Shown piece by piece: positions 61,483 to 64,000 of a DNA stretch of 64,000 bases (position 1 is its first letter; every line of letters starts with the position of its first letter). Origin of the DNA: Cladocopium goreaui (taxonomy: Eukaryota > Sar > Dinophyceae > Suessiales > Symbiodiniaceae); NCBI GenBank assembly GCA_947184155.2, contig CAMXCT020000369.1, forward strand, positions 1 to 64,000. The letters run 5' to 3'. Both the position numbers and the translations under genes were made by a program. The notes beneath the pieces were generated by a model. The model saw nothing but the letters and a program-made list of their open reading frames with translations. It made no database searches and was not told the origin of the DNA.

Positions 61483-62174
61483 GGTGCCCAGGAACTTAGT
61501 GGAGGTGTTGAGGGATCCTTTGAGGCTTCCTTCACCTTGCGTCCACCCTCACTTTAAACGTGAACGCCATGTGATGTGTTTTTTTTTGATATTACGAAAG
61601 CCAGCTAGCTGGATCGTTGCTGTCTGCGAACAAAGTGAGTATAAGGGGGTCTGGGGGGAGGGCTTGCCCAAGTCCGCCAAAATCTCGCTATTACTTGGGG
61701 GAAGGGTGTGTTTTGGGAGCGTTTTTCCGGGTCATGTACCATGCGGCAAAAGGGTGACGGTAGGGTATCGATTCCCCCTAGGTCCGCATTTTGGGGAGCC
61801 TTTTGGGGTGCTTGGCAGAGGAGCCGATGTCTGCGAGAAGGGGGAAGGAGTGCTAGCACAGATAGGAAAGGTAAGGGTAAAGGCGCCTTTTGCCGCTGCT
61901 GTCGATGTTGGTGGAGGAAGGACAAAAGTCGCCCGGCTCGAGGGTCTTTGTCGGGCACTGTGATGTCAGATGGGAAGGTGTTTGTGTGAAGGAGGAAGGA
62001 GGGCTAGCGCATAATGCGAGGTTTGAAGGCGTAGACATAGCAGCTGTCACAAAAATTAACCACCAAAAGTACCGTGGAGGAGGTACATAATGGCCTGTGA
62101 AGCAGAATGTAGAGCATTCCTGACAATTCAGGCCGATATATTTATATTTATATATATTTATATATTTATATATA
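61483..62174. other. Non-coding region with internal similarity
   Basis: No gene. It contains the first copy of a direct repeat (see 61592-62255) and a second internal similarity, GGAAGGAGTGCTAGCACA (61843) versus GGAAGGAGGGCTAGCGCA (61993). Confidence 0.35.
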
Positions 62175-62255
62175 TATATTACGAAAGCCGGCCGGGAAGC
62201 TGGCCAGTTGTTGTTTGCGACCGAAGTGAAAATAGGGGGTCTGGGGGGGGCTCTG
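61592..62255 (+). repeat. 75-bp direct repeat about 580 bp apart
   Basis: ATTACGAAAGCCAGCTAGCT...GGGGGTCTGGGG at 61592-61660 and ATTACGAAAGCCGGCCGGG...GGGGGTCTGGGG at 62178-62250 align with moderate divergence. Confidence 0.7.
62131..62180 (+). repeat. AT microsatellite
   Basis: TATATTTATATTTATATATA-type run of about 50 bp. Confidence 0.9.
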
Positions 62256-64000
62256 GGTAAAAAGTATATGGGTGAAAAGTTTATATGGGAAAAGTCTGTG
62301 GGTGAGAAGTATATGGTTGATCCGTCTTTGGGCGAGAAGTATATGGGTGAAAAGTATGTGCAAGAAGAGTTTCTGGGTGAAGAGTCCCTGGGTGAAAAGT
62401 CTGTGCAAGAAGATTTTCTGGGTGAAGAGTCTCTGGGTGAAAAGTTGATGGGTGAAAGGCATATGGGGGAAAAGTCTGTGAGTGAGAAATATAAGTTTGA
62501 TCCGTCTGTGGGTGAAAAGTATATGGGTGAAAAGTATGTGCAAGAAGAGTTTCTGGGTGAAGAGTCTCTGGTGAAAGATGGGGAATTAAGGAATGAAGAT
62601 AGTCTCACTGGGTGAAAAGTCTGTGCAAGAAAATTTCTGGGTGAAGAGTCTCTGGGTGAAAAGTAAATGGGTGAAAAGTATGTGCAAGAAGAGTTTCTGG
62701 GTGAAAGTCTCTGGGTGAAAAGTATGTGCAAGAAGGGTTTCTGGGTGAAGAGTCTCTGGGTGAAAAGTATATGGGTGAAAAGTCTGTGCGAGAAGAGTTT
62801 CTGGGTGAAGAGTCTCTGGGTCAAAAGTACGTGCAAGAAGAGTTTCTGGGTGAAAGTCTCTGGGTGAAAGGTATATGGGTGAAAAGTACGTGCAAGAAGA
62901 GTTTCTGGGTGAAAGTGAATCGAGATTCTGGGTGAAAAGTCTGTGCAAGAAGAGTTTCTGGGTGAGGAGTCTCTGGGTGAAAAGTCTGTGCAAGAAGAGT
63001 TTCTGGGTGAAGAGTCCCTGGGTGAAAAGTATATGGGTGAAAGGCATATGGGGGAAAAGTCTGTGGGTGAGAAATATATGGTTGATCCGTCTGTGGGTGA
63101 AAAGTAAATGAGTGAAAAGTATGTGCAAGAAGATTTTCTGGGTGAAGAGTCTCTGGGTGAAAAGTATATGGGTAAAAAGTACGTGCAAGAAGAGTTTCTG
63201 GGGAAGAGTTTCTGTGTGAAGAGTGTATGGGTGAAAAGCCTGTGCAAGAAGAGTTTCTGGGTGAAGAGACCCTGGGTAAAAAGTATGTGCAAGAAGAGTC
63301 TCTGGGTGAAGAGTCTCTGGGTGAAAGGTATATGGGTGACAAGTATGTGCAAGAAGAGTTTCTGGGTGAAGAGTTTCTGAGTAAAAAGTATATGGGTGAA
63401 AAGCCTGTGCAAGAAGAGATTCTGGGTGAAGAGTCTCTGGGTGAAAATTATATGGGTAAAAAGTACGTGCAAGAAGAGTTTCTGGGTGAAGAGTCTCTGG
63501 GTGAAAGGTATATGGGTGAAAAGTATGTGCAAGAAGTGTTTCTGGGTGAAGAGTTTCTGAATAAGAGTCTCTGGGTGAAAAGTCTGTGCAAGAAGAGTTT
63601 CTGGGTGAAGAGTCTCTGGATGAAAAGTATATGGGTGAAAAGTATGTGCAAAAAGAGTTTCTGGGTGAAGAGTTTCTGGGTGAAGAGTATATGGGTGAAA
63701 AGTTTGTGCAAGAAGAGTTTCTGGGTGAAGAGTCTCTGGGTGAAAAGTATATGGGTGAAAAGTATCTGCAAGAAGAGTTTCTGGGTGAAAAGTCTATGGG
63801 TTAAAAGTACGTGCAAGAAGAGTTTCTGGGTGAAGAGTTTCTGGGTGAAGAGTCTCTGGGTGAAAAGTATGTGCAAGAAGAGTTTCTGGGTGAAGAGTCT
63901 CTGGGTGAAAAGTATATGGGTGAAAAGTATGTGCAAGAAGAGTTTCTGGGTGAAGAGTCTCTGGGTGAAAAGTATATAGGTGAAAAGTATGTGGAAGGAG
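62255..64000 (+). repeat. Minisatellite, 15-nt core and 60-bp higher-order unit, runs off window
   Basis: The core is GGGTGAARAGTNTNT (15 nt). The common 60-bp unit is four cores: GGGTGAAGAGTCTCT, GGGTGAAAAGTATAT, GGGTGAAAAGTATGT and GCAAGAAGAGTTTCT. At least 25 units are present, interrupted by short unrelated pieces (for example at about 62580 and 62920). All periods are multiples of 3, so frames stay open on both strands: LGEES-LGEKY-MGEKY-VQEEF on plus, and a Phe/Leu/Thr/Gln-rich or Ser/Pro-rich version on minus. There are no recognisable ends, so I do not call a gene. Confidence 0.92.

Noticed and set aside
61853-63532. 559-codon minus-strand open frame
   Set aside because: It is open only because the minisatellite period is a multiple of three; the non-repeat part has no protein-like content.
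1-64000. Dinoflagellate spliced-leader gene or relic (CCATTTTGGCTCAAG)
   Set aside because: No convincing match was seen on either strand by reading.
1-64000. CRISPR array, tRNA or rRNA genes
   Set aside because: The tandem repeats have no regular unique spacers, and no cloverleaf or rRNA core sequence was recognised.

Overview
The window is eukaryotic nuclear DNA, most likely from a dinoflagellate of the Symbiodiniaceae type. I infer this from several things: Ty1/copia polyproteins with gag and integrase sequences that I associate with that group; a non-LTR retrotransposon with a C-terminal domain I know only from that setting; an intron with GC-AG borders in a recognisable gene; same-strand gene clusters with tandem paralogues; and very low gene density in repeat-rich DNA. 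I see no rRNA, tRNA, spliced-leader RNA or CRISPR array. No database search was possible, so all names rest on motifs read by eye.

Layout. 0-9.5 kb: a same-strand (minus) cluster of an ankyrin-repeat protein (cut by the window edge) and seven small unrecognised genes. Two are a 1.55-kb tandem duplication and a third is a distant relative. A short hairpin with an invariant loop and changing but still paired stems lies upstream of five of the start codons, and a sixth copy lies on the plus strand at 18.06 kb. 9.6-15.3 kb: a decayed non-LTR retrotransposon (endonuclease, reverse transcriptase, RNase H, then an HDG-containing domain). 15.3-17.85 kb: a broken superfamily 1 helicase gene on the other strand. 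18-22.9 kb: two SINE-like families with clear target-site duplications, a short coding stretch split by two of them, and palindromes.

22.9-27.9 kb: a fragment of a second non-LTR element; the 3' part of a copia element (copia-1) whose pol ends in a methyltransferase-like domain; a gag-like open frame; then hairpin-rich non-coding DNA. 28-44.1 kb: a SINE copy and a second, heavily frameshifted copia element (copia-2). Its integrase gene is interrupted by a 7.0-kb element (E1) and, head to tail, a 770-bp internally deleted copy of the same element (E2). E1 carries four plus-strand genes, including a P-loop NTPase, but no transposase or reverse transcriptase that I recognise. It is my best candidate for an undescribed mobile system.

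44-53 kb: mostly non-coding, with a dispersed repeat in two copies, simple repeats, a remnant of a cytosine-methyltransferase-like retrotransposon ORF (51.3-51.96 kb) and a RING-finger gene (52.5 kb). 53-58.5 kb: pieces of multi-exon host genes, one clearly of the LOG/lysine-decarboxylase-like family. 58.5-64 kb: a fold-back element, alternating CA-rich satellite and 41-bp minisatellite, a small RS-repeat exon, and a minisatellite with a 15-nt core and 60-bp higher-order unit that runs off the window end and creates long open frames on both strands.
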